DNA from: RGIG8775 sp045587785 | GTDB lineage: Bacteria > Bacillota > Clostridia > Oscillospirales > CAG-272 | Assembly: GCA_045587785.1 (NCBI GenBank) | Contig: JAZNDA010000008.1 | Location: forward strand, 1-49,644 | Direction of reading: 5' to 3' | DNA length: 49,644 nt | Shown here: positions 1 to 8,111 of the stretch, piece by piece | Layout of the letters: every line of letters starts with the position of its first letter | Position numbering within the stretch: position 1 is the stretch's first letter | The notes under the pieces: model-generated | Databases searched by the model: none | The model's input: the letters and a program-made list of their open reading frames with translations, nothing else | What the model was told of the DNA's origin: nothing | Made by a program: the position numbers and the translations under genes

Positions 1-711
1 GCGGCTGACGGCCCCACCTCTATCGTGGTTGCCAATAAGCTTGGCTCAAGCTACGTCGGTGCGATCACGGTTGCGGCATACTCGTATATGGCACTCGTAC
101 CCATCATCCAGCCGCCTGTGATCAAGCTTCTTACCACCAAGAAGGAACGTATGATCCGTATGTCTTATAAGCAGACCGACGTTTCCAAGACCACCAAGAT
201 CCTGTTCCCCATCATCATTTCCATCGTAGCATGTCTGTTTGCCCCCGGCGCAGGCTCGCTGATCGGCTTCTTGATGTTCGGTAACCTTATCCGTGAGTGC
301 GGCGTTTTGGATGCACTGTCCGAGACCGCGCAAAAGGTTCTTGCTAACCTTGTCACCATCTTCCTTGGTATCACCATTGCCTTTAATATGTCTGCCGACC
401 AGTTCCTGAACCCCCAGACACTTCTTATCATGGGTCTTGGTCTGATCGCATTCACCGTGGATACCGCGGGCGGTGTTCTGTTCGCTAAGCTCTATAACGT
501 GTTCGCAAAACTATTCCGCGCGGAGCTTATCAACCCCATGATCGGCGCGGCAGGTATTTCCGCATTCCCCATGTCGGGAAGAATCGTTCACAAGATGGGT
601 ATGAAGGAGGATCCGCAGAACTTCCTTCTCATGCACTCCATCGGTGTCAATGTTTCGGGTCAGATCGCTTCGGTCATTGCGGGCGCACTGGTTCTCGGAT
701 TCTTTATGTAA
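1..711 (+). CDS. oadB: Na+-translocating decarboxylase beta subunit, 5' truncated
   Basis: This is the C-terminal part of the membrane carboxyltransferase/sodium channel subunit shared by oxaloacetate, glutaconyl-CoA and methylmalonyl-CoA decarboxylases. It couples decarboxylation of carboxybiotin to export of Na+. The reading frame is open from base 1 (Ala-Ala-Asp-Gly-Pro-Thr-Ser), so the true start lies outside the window. The segment DGPTS followed by a hydrophobic stretch with AAYSYMALVPIIQPP is typical of the family, and several further hydrophobic segments follow. The substrate cannot be told from the beta subunit alone, because the alpha and biotin-carrier genes are not in the window. 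A tiny membrane protein gene follows after 14 bases. Confidence 0.93.
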   Translation, partial: AADGPTSIVVANKLGSSYVGAITVAAYSYMALVPIIQPPVIKLLTTKKERMIRMSYKQTDVSKTTKILFPIIISIVACLFAPGAGSLIGFLMFGNLIRECGVLDALSETAQKVLANLVTIFLGITIAFNMSADQFLNPQTLLIMGLGLIAFTVDTAGGVLFAKLYNVFAKLFRAELINPMIGAAGISAFPMSGRIVHKMGMKEDPQNFLLMHSIGVNVSGQIASVIAGALVLGFFM

Positions 712-725
712 GGGAGGAATAAAAC

Positions 726-881
726 ATGAACGAAATGTACTTTAACCCAACCGCGTTTGTTGACAATCTCAAATATATGGGAATCGGCATGATCGGCGTT
801 TTCCTTATCATCGGTATTAATGTTCTGGCAACCTCTCTTCTCAAGACGTTTACCAAGAACAAAAAGAATCAAGATCAGTAA
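726..881 (+). CDS. small single-span membrane protein, OadG-like subunit
   Basis: The product is 51 residues, starting at ATG 726 after a GGAGG-type ribosome site (about 713-718). It has one predicted membrane helix (about residues 17-40, rich in Gly, Ile, Val and Leu) and a short Lys/Asn/Gln tail. Position directly behind oadB and the single-helix layout suggest a minimal gamma- or epsilon-type subunit of the decarboxylase, which in known pumps anchors or stabilises the complex. Typical OadG proteins are longer and precede the biotin carrier, so the identity is inferred from context and hydropathy rather than from a strong motif. Confidence 0.7.
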   Translation: MNEMYFNPTAFVDNLKYMGIGMIGVFLIIGINVLATSLLKTFTKNKKNQDQ

Positions 882-886
882 AAATA

Positions 887-920
887 AAAAATCAGCCTCA
901 CATTCGTGGGGCTGATTTTT
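887..920. terminator. bidirectional intrinsic terminator between oadB locus and sfsA
   Basis: A stem of about 14 bp with one wobble pair has A-rich and T-rich flanks on the two sides. It can stop the plus-strand decarboxylase transcript and the minus-strand sfsA transcript, whose stop codon overlaps it. Confidence 0.9.
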
Positions 921-1623
921 ATAATGAAAGCACGATTTTTACTTCTTTGTCCGCTTCGATGGTATCTTCGGTCACGTTACAGTCTATTGCCAATATCCGA
1001 ACGCCTTTTTCTCTTGCCTCCCTCAATGTGTCACCAAAGGCTTTATGTGTCAAGTCATTCGGGCGAAGCTCGGCTATTTCCTTCATTTGTATGACAAACA
1101 GAATATAGGCTTTGTACCCTTGTTCCACAGCTGATATCAGTTCTTTGATGTGTTTTACACCGCGCTCTGTGGGCGCATCGGGAAACATGGCAATGCCGTT
1201 TTCTTCCAGTGTCACACCCTTGACCTCCATGAAAGCCTTGACCGTACCATCTTCCACGTAGAAATCAAATCTTGAATTCTCAAAAGTTACTTCCCTGCGT
1301 ATAACGGCATTTTTTGAAAACAATTTACCTTTTTTAAGCCACTGGGCCGCAACGTCGTTGGGAATTTGCGAATCCATGTTAATAAGTATCGGCGGTTTGC
1401 CGTCGCGTTTTTTATATACTGCCACAAGGTCATATTTTGTTTTTCTTGAGGAATGATCGGATTCGTATAAAATCACATCACTTTCGGGGATGAGCAGTTC
1501 CTTGCAACGCCCGGTGTTTTTCACGTGCACAATCTCCTCTTTGCCGTCAAGTAAAACCCTAGCGATAAAGCGATTTGGGCGGCTTATAAACGCCGCGCGT
1601 CTGATTTTGCTGTATTTAATCAT
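919..1623 (-). CDS. sfsA: SfsA family DNA/RNA nuclease-like protein
   Basis: Product of 234 residues, the usual SfsA length. The family was named for sugar fermentation stimulation in E. coli and has a nuclease-like fold with an N-terminal OB-like part. Typical features seen are the N-terminal R-x-N-R-F-x-A segment, HVKNTGRC-KELL, the SRFDFYVED region and FMEVKGVTLEE, with the acidic and lysine residues of a PD-(D/E)XK-like site. The open frame extends nine codons further upstream, but the ATG at 1623 is preferred because it starts at MIKYSKI and overlaps the end of the upstream gene by 8 bases, implying translational coupling. The biological role in Firmicutes is not settled. Confidence 0.93.
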   Translation of the reverse strand: MIKYSKIRRAAFISRPNRFIARVLLDGKEEIVHVKNTGRCKELLIPESDVILYESDHSSRKTKYDLVAVYKKRDGKPPILINMDSQIPNDVAAQWLKKGKLFSKNAVIRREVTFENSRFDFYVEDGTVKAFMEVKGVTLEENGIAMFPDAPTERGVKHIKELISAVEQGYKAYILFVIQMKEIAELRPNDLTHKAFGDTLREAREKGVRILAIDCNVTEDTIEADKEVKIVLSL

Positions 1624-2092
1624 TACGCGACTGGGAAATAACGGCGTCAATAATCAGCGCCACACTAAGTACGTCAATCTCTCTGACACCAAAACTTATG
1701 TCAATGGCGTACGCATCACCAAAGGTAAACCACTCTCTGTATACCGACGCGATGGTTCTGTCGCCGTCGGTGATTTCATATTCATGTTCCCAAAAATCTC
1801 CGTGAACGCTCCAACCAAAGCCCTCCACACTGTATTCATGCTTAAAAAAAGTAAAGTGCTTTTTGACTTCCGCCACGTCATTACCGCCGATATTTATGTA
1901 GTATTTGGGCAAAAAACTGAAAACCTCTTGATGTATAAATGCCGCTTCATTTCCGCCAAGGTCATACACGTGCAATTTTTTGCCAAATGAAAAAATTTCT
2001 CCCTCAACGTAATACTTGTCGTTTCCATCCTCGTCATAAACGGTAAATTTATCTCCCCAACTGAAAACCTTTTGCTTCAGATACAGTTTCAT
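1616..2092 (-). CDS. LURP-one-related (YxjI-like) beta-barrel protein
   Basis: Product of 158 residues. The pattern of repeated beta-strands with phrases such as KQKVFSWGDKFTVYDEDG, VEGEIFSFGKKLHVYD and QEVFSFLPKYYI is that of the LURP-one/Tubby-like family, which includes B. subtilis YxjI. These proteins form a 12-stranded barrel around a central helix; the bacterial function is not established. The gene starts after a GGAGGTGCC-type ribosome site and is the first gene of a two-gene unit with sfsA. A consensus promoter lies just upstream. Confidence 0.85.
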   Translation of the reverse strand: MKLYLKQKVFSWGDKFTVYDEDGNDKYYVEGEIFSFGKKLHVYDLGGNEAAFIHQEVFSFLPKYYINIGGNDVAEVKKHFTFFKHEYSVEGFGWSVHGDFWEHEYEITDGDRTIASVYREWFTFGDAYAIDISFGVREIDVLSVALIIDAVISQSRND

Positions 2093-2121
2093 TTCGGCAC
2101 CTCCTGCGTTTTTTCACAAAC

Positions 2122-2150
2122 AGTTTATCATAAAAGCGTATGATTGTCAA
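2122..2150 (-). promoter_or_regulatory. sigma-A promoter for the LURP-one/sfsA unit
   Basis: On the minus strand TTGACA (2145-2150) and TAAACT (2122-2127) are separated by 17 bases, about 30 bases upstream of the start codon. Confidence 0.8.
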
Positions 2151-2180
2151 CTTTAGGGGGCTGTTTTTTATCCCCATCCC

Positions 2181-2209
2181 TTGACTTGATACAAAAATAG
2201 TGTTATAAT
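2181..2209 (+). promoter_or_regulatory. sigma-A promoter for the galactokinase-family gene
   Basis: TTGACT (2181-2186) and a perfect TATAAT (2204-2209) with a 17-base spacer, 37 bases before the ATG. Confidence 0.88.
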
Positions 2210-2246
2210 ATATTGGTATTTTGTCAGAATAGAAAGGAATAATGAT

Positions 2247-3524
2247 ATGAACTGTTCCGAACTTATAAAAAAATTGCAGAATGGCAGTGTGGATGCCGCA
2301 TTGACCGAGCTGTACGGCGCGGAAAATCTTGATAAACAAAAGGCGCGCTATATTGCCGCAATCGGTGAATTCAAGGCTCTTTACGGCGAGATGGAGGATG
2401 TCGGCATCTACTCGGTATCGGGCAGAAGCGAGCTTTCGGGCAACCACACCGACCACAATCACGGCTGTGTCATAGCCGCCTCTATCGACCTTGATATCGT
2501 TGCTGTCGCCGCAAAGACAGGGGGCAACGTCATTCGTCTCAAGAGCGAGGGCTTTTCCGAGGATACCGTTGACTTTACCGCTTATTCCGCTCCCGACGCA
2601 TCCAAGTTCGGCTCCTCTGCCTCGATCATTGCAGGTATGTGCCAAGGCTTTTTGAAGGACGGCTACAAGATCGGCGGTTTTTGCGCCTATACCACCTCAA
2701 GCGTGCTCAAGGGCTCGGGACTTTCTTCCTCCGCCGCATTTGAGGACATGGTAGGAAATATCCTCAATCATATGTATAACGACGGCAAAGTGCTCAATGT
2801 CGAGATCGCCAAACTGGCACAGTACGCCGAGAACGTCTTCTTCGGCAAGCCCTGCGGTCTGATGGATCAGGTGGCTTGCGCGGCAGGCGGCATCGTGGCT
2901 ATCGACTTTGCCGATACCGCATCCCCCATCATTGACATCATGAAGGTGGATATGAAGGACTACAAGCTTTGTATCGTCAACACGGGCGGCAACCACGCCG
3001 ATCTGACCGACGACTATGCCTCTGTCCCTGCCGAGATGAAAGCCATTGCGGCACACTTCGGTAAGCCCTACCTTCGTGAGCTTACAAAGGATGACGTGAT
3101 CGCCAACATTCCCGCGCTTCGCGAGAAATACGGCGACAGAGCCATTTTGCGCGCCATGCATTTCTTTGCCGAAAACGATCGCGTTGCCGAGCAGAAAAAG
3201 GCTCTCCAGAACGGCGACCTTGATAAATTCTTCGACGGCGTGATCGCTTCGGGACGCTCCTCCTTCTGCTATCTGCAGAACGTCTACACCACCAAAAATG
3301 TAAACGAGCAAGGACTGTCCCTGGCTCTGTGCCTTGCCGAGCAGTATCTTGGCGGCAAAAAAGCGGCATGGAGAGTGCACGGCGGCGGCTTTGCGGGTAC
3401 CATCCAAAGCTTTGTTCCTGCCGCTGAGGTGGAGGGCTACCGCTCTTTGATGGATTCTGCCTTTGGCGAGGGTGCCTGCGTGGTTCTGAAGATCCGCTCC
3501 AAGGGTGCGATCCGCGTACTTTAA
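2247..3524 (+). CDS. galactokinase-family GHMP sugar kinase
   Basis: Product of 425 residues. All three GHMP landmarks are present: an N-terminal sugar-binding signature at residues 59-73 (GRSELSGNHTDHNHG), the nucleotide-binding GSGLSSSAA loop at 156-164 and the C-terminal HGGGFAGT motif. The catalytic Asp of GLMDQ lies near 207. The family phosphorylates galactose at C1 with ATP (Leloir pathway). The signature differs from the classic GEHTDYN form: Glu is replaced by Asn and Tyr by His. I recall this variant as common in Clostridia, but it may shift substrate preference. No galT, galE or transporter lies next to it, so galactose itself is likely but not proven. Start supported by AGAAAGGA upstream. 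Confidence 0.85.
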   Translation: MNCSELIKKLQNGSVDAALTELYGAENLDKQKARYIAAIGEFKALYGEMEDVGIYSVSGRSELSGNHTDHNHGCVIAASIDLDIVAVAAKTGGNVIRLKSEGFSEDTVDFTAYSAPDASKFGSSASIIAGMCQGFLKDGYKIGGFCAYTTSSVLKGSGLSSSAAFEDMVGNILNHMYNDGKVLNVEIAKLAQYAENVFFGKPCGLMDQVACAAGGIVAIDFADTASPIIDIMKVDMKDYKLCIVNTGGNHADLTDDYASVPAEMKAIAAHFGKPYLRELTKDDVIANIPALREKYGDRAILRAMHFFAENDRVAEQKKALQNGDLDKFFDGVIASGRSSFCYLQNVYTTKNVNEQGLSLALCLAEQYLGGKKAAWRVHGGGFAGTIQSFVPAAEVEGYRSLMDSAFGEGACVVLKIRSKGAIRVL

Positions 3525-3541
3525 GTAAAAGAGATAAAACT

Positions 3542-3570
3542 CGTCAGCCTCGCCTTTGGCGAGGCTGACG
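3542..3570 (+). terminator. strong hairpin without a T run after the sugar kinase
   Basis: A perfect 13-bp stem with a 3-base loop (CGTCAGCCTCGCC / GGCGAGGCTGACG). Only three T bases follow, so it is either a leaky terminator or an mRNA-processing or stability element between the kinase and the next gene. Confidence 0.6.
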
Positions 3571-3588
3571 TTTGATTGAAGGAAACAT

Positions 3589-4002
3589 ATGAAACAACAA
3601 TATTCACTGAAGCTCGCACTTTCGCGTTTCAACTTTAAGCTGGTCATTTCTTTGGCTGTCAGCATCATCTTTTTCCTCGGGGTCTTTTTGGTGGTGTGGG
3701 AGCTTGGATATCCCCTTGTCATCAGCCTTATATACGGCGTGATGACACTTGCCGCCGCCCTTTGGTATATCATCTACAACAAGGGCATGATCGGCAAGCT
3801 CCCGAGCGCCGAACAGCTTCCCATGACGTGGGACAAGCAGACACGTGAAGACTTTCTCGCGGATCTTAAGCAAAGACGCAAGAAAAGCAAACGCGCCATG
3901 CTTATCATCGTCCCCATGATCTTTACCTTTTGCTACAAGATACTCGACTTGTATCTGTTCCCCGACTTTTCGCTGACCGCACTTTTTGAATCACTCTTTT
4001 AA
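3589..4002 (+). CDS. small membrane protein of unknown function
   Basis: Product of 137 residues starting at ATG after AAGGA. Three hydrophobic segments are visible: about residues 17-39, 43-63 and 103-120. A charged cytosolic stretch rich in Lys and Arg (about 84-102) lies between the second and third. No recognised family motif. It sits 14 bases upstream of walJ and is probably co-transcribed with walJ, rlmH and the DMT transporter. It looks real because of its ribosome site, its coding-like composition and its tight spacing. Confidence 0.75.
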   Translation: MKQQYSLKLALSRFNFKLVISLAVSIIFFLGVFLVVWELGYPLVISLIYGVMTLAAALWYIIYNKGMIGKLPSAEQLPMTWDKQTREDFLADLKQRRKKSKRAMLIIVPMIFTFCYKILDLYLFPDFSLTALFESLF

Positions 4003-4016
4003 AAGGAAAACTATAC

Positions 4017-4817
4017 ATGCAAATTTGTTCTCTTTATTCGGGCTCTAAGGGAAACAGTATGTTTCTGAGGCTGTCGGGCGTACCCATCCTTGTGGACGCG
4101 GGCAAAAGCGCACGCGCGCTCTGCCGTTCGCTGTCCGATATCGGGCAAAGCATTGACGATATCCGCGCTGTGTTTCTGACACACGAGCATACCGATCATA
4201 TTTCGGCGCTTTCCACGCTGGTCGGCAAGCATCCGCTCCCCATACATATTCCCGAAGGCTCCCTGCCTCGCTTTCCCGATGCCGATATGCCTGCGGTCGC
4301 CGCTTGTCTGAAGCCACATCCGCTTCTGTATACCGAACAGCTGGAGTCGCTGACCGTCCGTTCTTTCAGAACCTCGCATGACAGCCTTGCCAGTGTTGGC
4401 TTTCGCTTTGACTTTGTCGAAAACGGCATCCCCAAAAGCGTGGGCTACGCCACCGACGTGGGCTATGCGTCGGACGCGGTATGCGAGGGACTTATGGGCT
4501 GTGAAGCAGTGGTTTTGGAATGTAACCACGACGTTGATATGCTGATGGAGGGGCCTTACCCTTACCTACTTAAGCAACGCATCCTTTCAAGGCGCGGACA
4601 CCTTTCCAATTCCGACTGCGCCGCGCTCGCCGTAAAGCTTGCGGAGAGCGGAACAAAGCACATTCTTTTAGCACATCTGAGCGAGACCAACAACACACCG
4701 AGCGCCGCTTATGACGAGGTGTTCGGGGCACTGGCGGGTAGCGGCGTCCACGTGGAGATCGCCTCCCCGTGTGAGCCAACGTGGCTGATAAATGAACGGG
4801 AGGAAACAGCATGCTGA
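4017..4817 (+). CDS. walJ: WalJ/YycJ-type metallo-beta-lactamase-fold hydrolase
   Basis: Product of 266 residues. It begins with the family signature SLYSGSKGNS and carries the metal-binding motif THEHTDH near residue 60, a later Asp (ATDVGYASD) and further His residues (LSRRGHLSN, LAHLSE). WalJ (YycJ/VicX) is a cytoplasmic phosphodiesterase-like enzyme encoded in the walRK region of many Firmicutes and linked to coordination of cell division, DNA metabolism and cell-wall homeostasis. Here walRK is absent, but the neighbouring rlmH is also found near walJ in Bacillus. The stop codon overlaps the start of rlmH by 7 bases, showing translational coupling. Confidence 0.92.
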   Translation: MQICSLYSGSKGNSMFLRLSGVPILVDAGKSARALCRSLSDIGQSIDDIRAVFLTHEHTDHISALSTLVGKHPLPIHIPEGSLPRFPDADMPAVAACLKPHPLLYTEQLESLTVRSFRTSHDSLASVGFRFDFVENGIPKSVGYATDVGYASDAVCEGLMGCEAVVLECNHDVDMLMEGPYPYLLKQRILSRRGHLSNSDCAALAVKLAESGTKHILLAHLSETNNTPSAAYDEVFGALAGSGVHVEIASPCEPTWLINEREETAC

Positions 4818-5290
4818 ATTTCAGGATCGTTTGCGTAGGCAGTCTCAAAGAAAAATATCTGAAAGATGCGGCGGCGGAATACCAAAAACGTCTCGGCAGT
4901 TTTTGTTCTCCTTCCGTCGTGGAGCTGAAAGAATATAAGCTGCCCGAAAATCCCTCCCCCGCCGAGATACAAAATGCGCTTGACGAGGAAGCCGAGCTTA
5001 TCCTCAAAAACTGCTTACCAAAAAGCTATAAGATCGCGCTTTGTGTTGAGGGCAAACAGTTTTCGTCCGAAAAGCTTGCCGAAAAGCTCTCGGACATCGA
5101 ACAAAGTCACGGTGCCCTCACCTTGATTATTGGAAGCTCCCACGGGCTTTCCGACAAGGTAAAAAATGCCGCCGACCTTAAGCTCTCGATCTCCGAGCTG
5201 ACCTTTCCGCATCAGCTGGTGCGCGTGATGCTGCTTGAGATCTTTTATCGGTGCTTCAACATCAACAAGGGCACAAAATATCACAAATAA
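4811..5290 (+). CDS. rlmH: 23S rRNA (pseudouridine-1915-N3)-methyltransferase
   Basis: Product of 159 residues, the normal RlmH length. It methylates pseudouridine 1915 in helix 69 of 23S rRNA using SAM, acting on assembled 70S ribosomes. Family features are the N-terminal VCVGSLKEKYL, the SAM-binding knot loop LIIGSSHGLSDKV, and the C-terminal segments FPHQLVRVMLLEIFYR and INKGTKYHK. It overlaps walJ by 7 bases and the next gene follows 14 bases later. Confidence 0.97.
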   Translation: MLNFRIVCVGSLKEKYLKDAAAEYQKRLGSFCSPSVVELKEYKLPENPSPAEIQNALDEEAELILKNCLPKSYKIALCVEGKQFSSEKLAEKLSDIEQSHGALTLIIGSSHGLSDKVKNAADLKLSISELTFPHQLVRVMLLEIFYRCFNINKGTKYHK

Positions 5291-5304
5291 AAGGAATACA
5301 TATT

Positions 5305-6219
5305 ATGAAAAGACAAACCAAGGGAAATATTCTTCTCTTTATCACCACGCTGATCTGGGGCTGTACCTTTGTGGCACAGGATATGGCGATGGAGTTCATA
5401 GGACCGTTTGAATACCAGACCGTGCGCTCCATTATCGGTGCGTTGGTGCTCATCCCCGTTATTCTCGCCACCGATCTTGGAAAAAAGAAAAACGGCACTT
5501 ACGTCCCCATGACAAAACTGCAAACAAGACAACTGCTTACGGGCGGTGTGATATGCGGCTTTTGCCTCTCTGTGGCATCCTGCTTCCAGCAAACGGGAAT
5601 CGCGTACGGCACCTCGGCAGGCAAGGCAGGCTTTATCACCGCCATGTACATTATCTTTGTCCCCATCATCGGGCTGTTTTTCGGAAAGAAAGTGGCGCCC
5701 CACTTCTGGCTTTGTCTGGCACTTGCCGTGGTCGGTCTGTATCTGCTTTGCATCACGGGCGCAGACACGGGCATTTCCCTTGGCGACCTGCTTACGCTGA
5801 TGTGCGCGGTCTCCTTCTCTTTTCAGATCCTTGCCATTGACCATTTTGCACCAATGGTTGACTGTATCAAACTCTCTTGCCTGCAATTTTTTATGTCGGG
5901 CGTGTTTGCATCTATCCCCATGTTTATTTTCGAGGGTCTGAGCTTCGCCAGAATCCACGCCGCCCTCGGACCCATCCTGTTTGCGGGCGTGCTGTCCTGC
6001 GGCGTGGCGTACACCTTGCAGACCATAGGGCAAAAATATACCGAGCCTGCCATCGGCTCGCTGATCATGAGCTTTGAATCCTTCTTTGCCGTGCTTGCGG
6101 AGTCGGTCATGTTCCTGTCGCTCCCTGCCACGCGCGAGATCTTGGGCTGTCTGTTGATGCTGACCGCTATTCTGCTCTCACAGGTTCAATTTAAGAGGAA
6201 ATTAAAGAAAAATGCATAA
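5305..6219 (+). CDS. DMT superfamily (EamA) transporter
   Basis: Product of 304 residues with about ten hydrophobic segments arranged as two EamA repeats. The N-terminal TTLIWGCTFVAQDMAM and the end of the first repeat (GTSAGKAGFITAMYIIFVP) are typical of the drug/metabolite transporter superfamily, inner-membrane proteins that export or exchange small metabolites. The start at 5305 (Met-Lys-Arg-Gln-Thr) follows AAAAGGAA; a longer frame from 5251 lies inside rlmH and is not preferred. Substrate unknown. A strong terminator follows. Confidence 0.9.
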   Translation: MKRQTKGNILLFITTLIWGCTFVAQDMAMEFIGPFEYQTVRSIIGALVLIPVILATDLGKKKNGTYVPMTKLQTRQLLTGGVICGFCLSVASCFQQTGIAYGTSAGKAGFITAMYIIFVPIIGLFFGKKVAPHFWLCLALAVVGLYLLCITGADTGISLGDLLTLMCAVSFSFQILAIDHFAPMVDCIKLSCLQFFMSGVFASIPMFIFEGLSFARIHAALGPILFAGVLSCGVAYTLQTIGQKYTEPAIGSLIMSFESFFAVLAESVMFLSLPATREILGCLLMLTAILLSQVQFKRKLKKNA

Positions 6220-6221
6220 CG

Positions 6222-6248
6222 AAAAGGCTCCCGATGGGAGCCTTTTTT
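6222..6248. terminator. bidirectional terminator between DMT transporter and recX
   Basis: AAAAGGCTCCC / GGGAGCCTTTTTT stem with a 3-base loop. It ends the walJ-rlmH-transporter transcript and, from the other strand, the recA-recX transcript. Confidence 0.93.
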
Positions 6249-6265
6249 CATATATACTTGGGAAA

Positions 6266-6925
6266 TCATAGCTTCCCCGGAAGCTCGTAATGCTCGACGA
6301 TCTTGGCCGCCTCCTTGATCTCCAAAAAGGTATAGCCGTGGCGGACGAGGCCCGAAATGACCTTCTGCCTCTCCTTCTCATCCTTGGGGAGCGTGCGGTA
6401 TTTTTGGCGGATGAGCTTCACGCAAAGCTCCACAAAATCCACCGTCTCCAGATAAGCCATCGCAGTCGCGAACGCCTCGCCGTCATAGCCCTTTTGGTGC
6501 AGGTGCATCATAATGCGCTTCTTGCCCCACAGCTTATTCACACAACACTCCGCTTCTCGCTCGGCGTCGCCATTCTCCTTGATATAGCCGTTTTTCTCCA
6601 TGTACTCGGCAGCCATGGCGGCAACCTCGTCCGAAAAGCCGCGATGTCTGAGCTTGTCAGTCAGCGTTTTGACCGAATTCCTTCCAAACGCCAAAATATC
6701 AAATGCTTTTTTAATGGCGCGATACTGCTCGTCGGCAGACATGATCTCAAAGACGTTCTCCCTTGTGATCTCTGCGGGCGGCAGGGGCAACTCGAGTGCC
6801 TCAAAAATGCCGCGCGGCAGGGTGAATTCCTTACGCTCGCACTTATCCCCCTCGCGGATCTCCACATGGAGAAAGACCTCTTTGCCCTCGTTTATGATCG
6901 CGCCCGATTTCAGTTCAATTATCAT
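6266..6925 (-). CDS. recX: RecX regulator of RecA
   Basis: Product of 219 residues built of three-helix repeats: SVKTLTDKLRHRGFSDE and the later KKRIMMHLHQKGYD and RQKVISGLVRHGYTFLEI are typical. RecX binds along RecA filaments and inhibits or remodels them. It starts inside the end of recA (11-base overlap), so the two are translated as a coupled pair, an arrangement common in bacteria. An N-terminal extension of about 75 residues before the first repeat resembles that of other Firmicutes RecX proteins. Confidence 0.92.
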   Translation of the reverse strand: MIIELKSGAIINEGKEVFLHVEIREGDKCERKEFTLPRGIFEALELPLPPAEITRENVFEIMSADEQYRAIKKAFDILAFGRNSVKTLTDKLRHRGFSDEVAAMAAEYMEKNGYIKENGDAEREAECCVNKLWGKKRIMMHLHQKGYDGEAFATAMAYLETVDFVELCVKLIRQKYRTLPKDEKERQKVISGLVRHGYTFLEIKEAAKIVEHYELPGKL

Positions 6926-8033
6926 CTTGTTCGCCGTTCAGCGCGCGAATGTCAAAATCGTCATCGCCGTCCTCATCCATATCAAAATCGTCATCTTCCA
7001 CGTTCAGATTGGCACTCATCTCTCGGACCTTGGCATTGAGCGTTTCAAACATCTCGGGGTTGCCTTCCACAATCTTTCTGACGTTGTCCTTACCCTGGCA
7101 AAGACGCTCGCCCTCGTACGAGAACCAAGAACCGCTCTTTTTGATCAGATCGAGAGCAATGGCGATATCCACCACCTCACCGATCCTTGATATGCCCTTA
7201 CCGTAGAGAATATCAAACTCTGCCACCTTAAAGGGCGGTGCCACCTTGTTTTTAACGATCTTACACTTGACACGGTTTCCGTAAATATCGTTTCCGTTTT
7301 TGAGCTGTTCGGTCTTTCGGATATCAATACGCACCGATGCGTAGAATTTGAGCGCACGACCGCCCGTTGTGGTCTCGGGGTTGCCGTATATGACACCCAC
7401 CTTCTCACGAAGCTGGTTAATGAAAATCACGATGGCGTTGCTCTTGGAGATGACTGCCGACAGCTTTCTCATTGCCTGCGACATCAAACGAGCCTGCGCG
7501 CCGACCTGCGACGAGCCCATATCTCCCTCCAGCTCTTGTCTTGGAACCAGTGCCGCCACCGAGTCGATAACCACCACGTCGATCGCGCCCGAACGCACAA
7601 GCGCCTCGGTGATCTCCAGTGCATCCTCGCCGCAATCGGGCTGGGAAACCAGAAGATTATCAATATCCACGCCCAGCGCCTTGGCATACACGGGGTCAAG
7701 CGCGTGCTCCGCGCCGATAAACGCCGCCTCGCCGCCTGCCTTTTGAACCTCGGCTACGATATGAAGTGCCACGGTGGTCTTACCCGAGGACTCGGGGCCA
7801 AAGATCTCAATGATCCTTCCTCTCGGAACGCCGCCGATGCCAAGAGCCAGATCCAGTGCGATCGAGCCTGTGGACACCGCCTGCACTGCCATATGGGTGT
7901 TGGCGCCCAGCTTCATCACTGTTCCTTCTCCGTAATTGCGCTCAAGCTGCGCGATCGCGGTATCCAGTGCCTTGAGCTTGGCTTGCTTATCGTCTGTAAC
8001 AAGAACTGTCTTGGGTGCTTTTTTGGTTGCCAT
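6915..8033 (-). CDS. recA: RecA recombinase
   Basis: Product of 372 residues: an N-terminal helix, an ATPase core and an acidic C-terminal tail (a run of Asp/Glu from about 348). Walker A is GPESSGKT at 79-86, the catalytic Glu lies in AEHALDP at residue 109, and the L2 region carries GNPETTTGGRALKF. RecA forms filaments on single-stranded DNA, drives strand exchange and triggers LexA cleavage. One odd point is Gly-107 in FIGAEHALDP, where most RecA proteins have Asp. The ATG at 8033 follows GGAAAGGA and a near-consensus promoter. recX overlaps the 3' end. Confidence 0.98.
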   Translation of the reverse strand: MATKKAPKTVLVTDDKQAKLKALDTAIAQLERNYGEGTVMKLGANTHMAVQAVSTGSIALDLALGIGGVPRGRIIEIFGPESSGKTTVALHIVAEVQKAGGEAAFIGAEHALDPVYAKALGVDIDNLLVSQPDCGEDALEITEALVRSGAIDVVVIDSVAALVPRQELEGDMGSSQVGAQARLMSQAMRKLSAVISKSNAIVIFINQLREKVGVIYGNPETTTGGRALKFYASVRIDIRKTEQLKNGNDIYGNRVKCKIVKNKVAPPFKVAEFDILYGKGISRIGEVVDIAIALDLIKKSGSWFSYEGERLCQGKDNVRKIVEGNPEMFETLNAKVREMSANLNVEDDDFDMDEDGDDDFDIRALNGEQDDN

Positions 8034-8082
8034 ATCTTATTTTCCTTTCCAAAATTCAGCATTGCATAACTTTGATGATATG

Positions 8083-8111
8083 ATTATACCTCACTTTTTT
8101 CTGTTTGTCAA
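8083..8111 (-). promoter_or_regulatory. recA-recX promoter
   Basis: On the minus strand perfect TTGACA (8106-8111) and TATAAT (8083-8088) with a 17-base spacer. No clear Gram-positive LexA box (GAAC-N4-GTTC) overlaps it. Confidence 0.9.
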
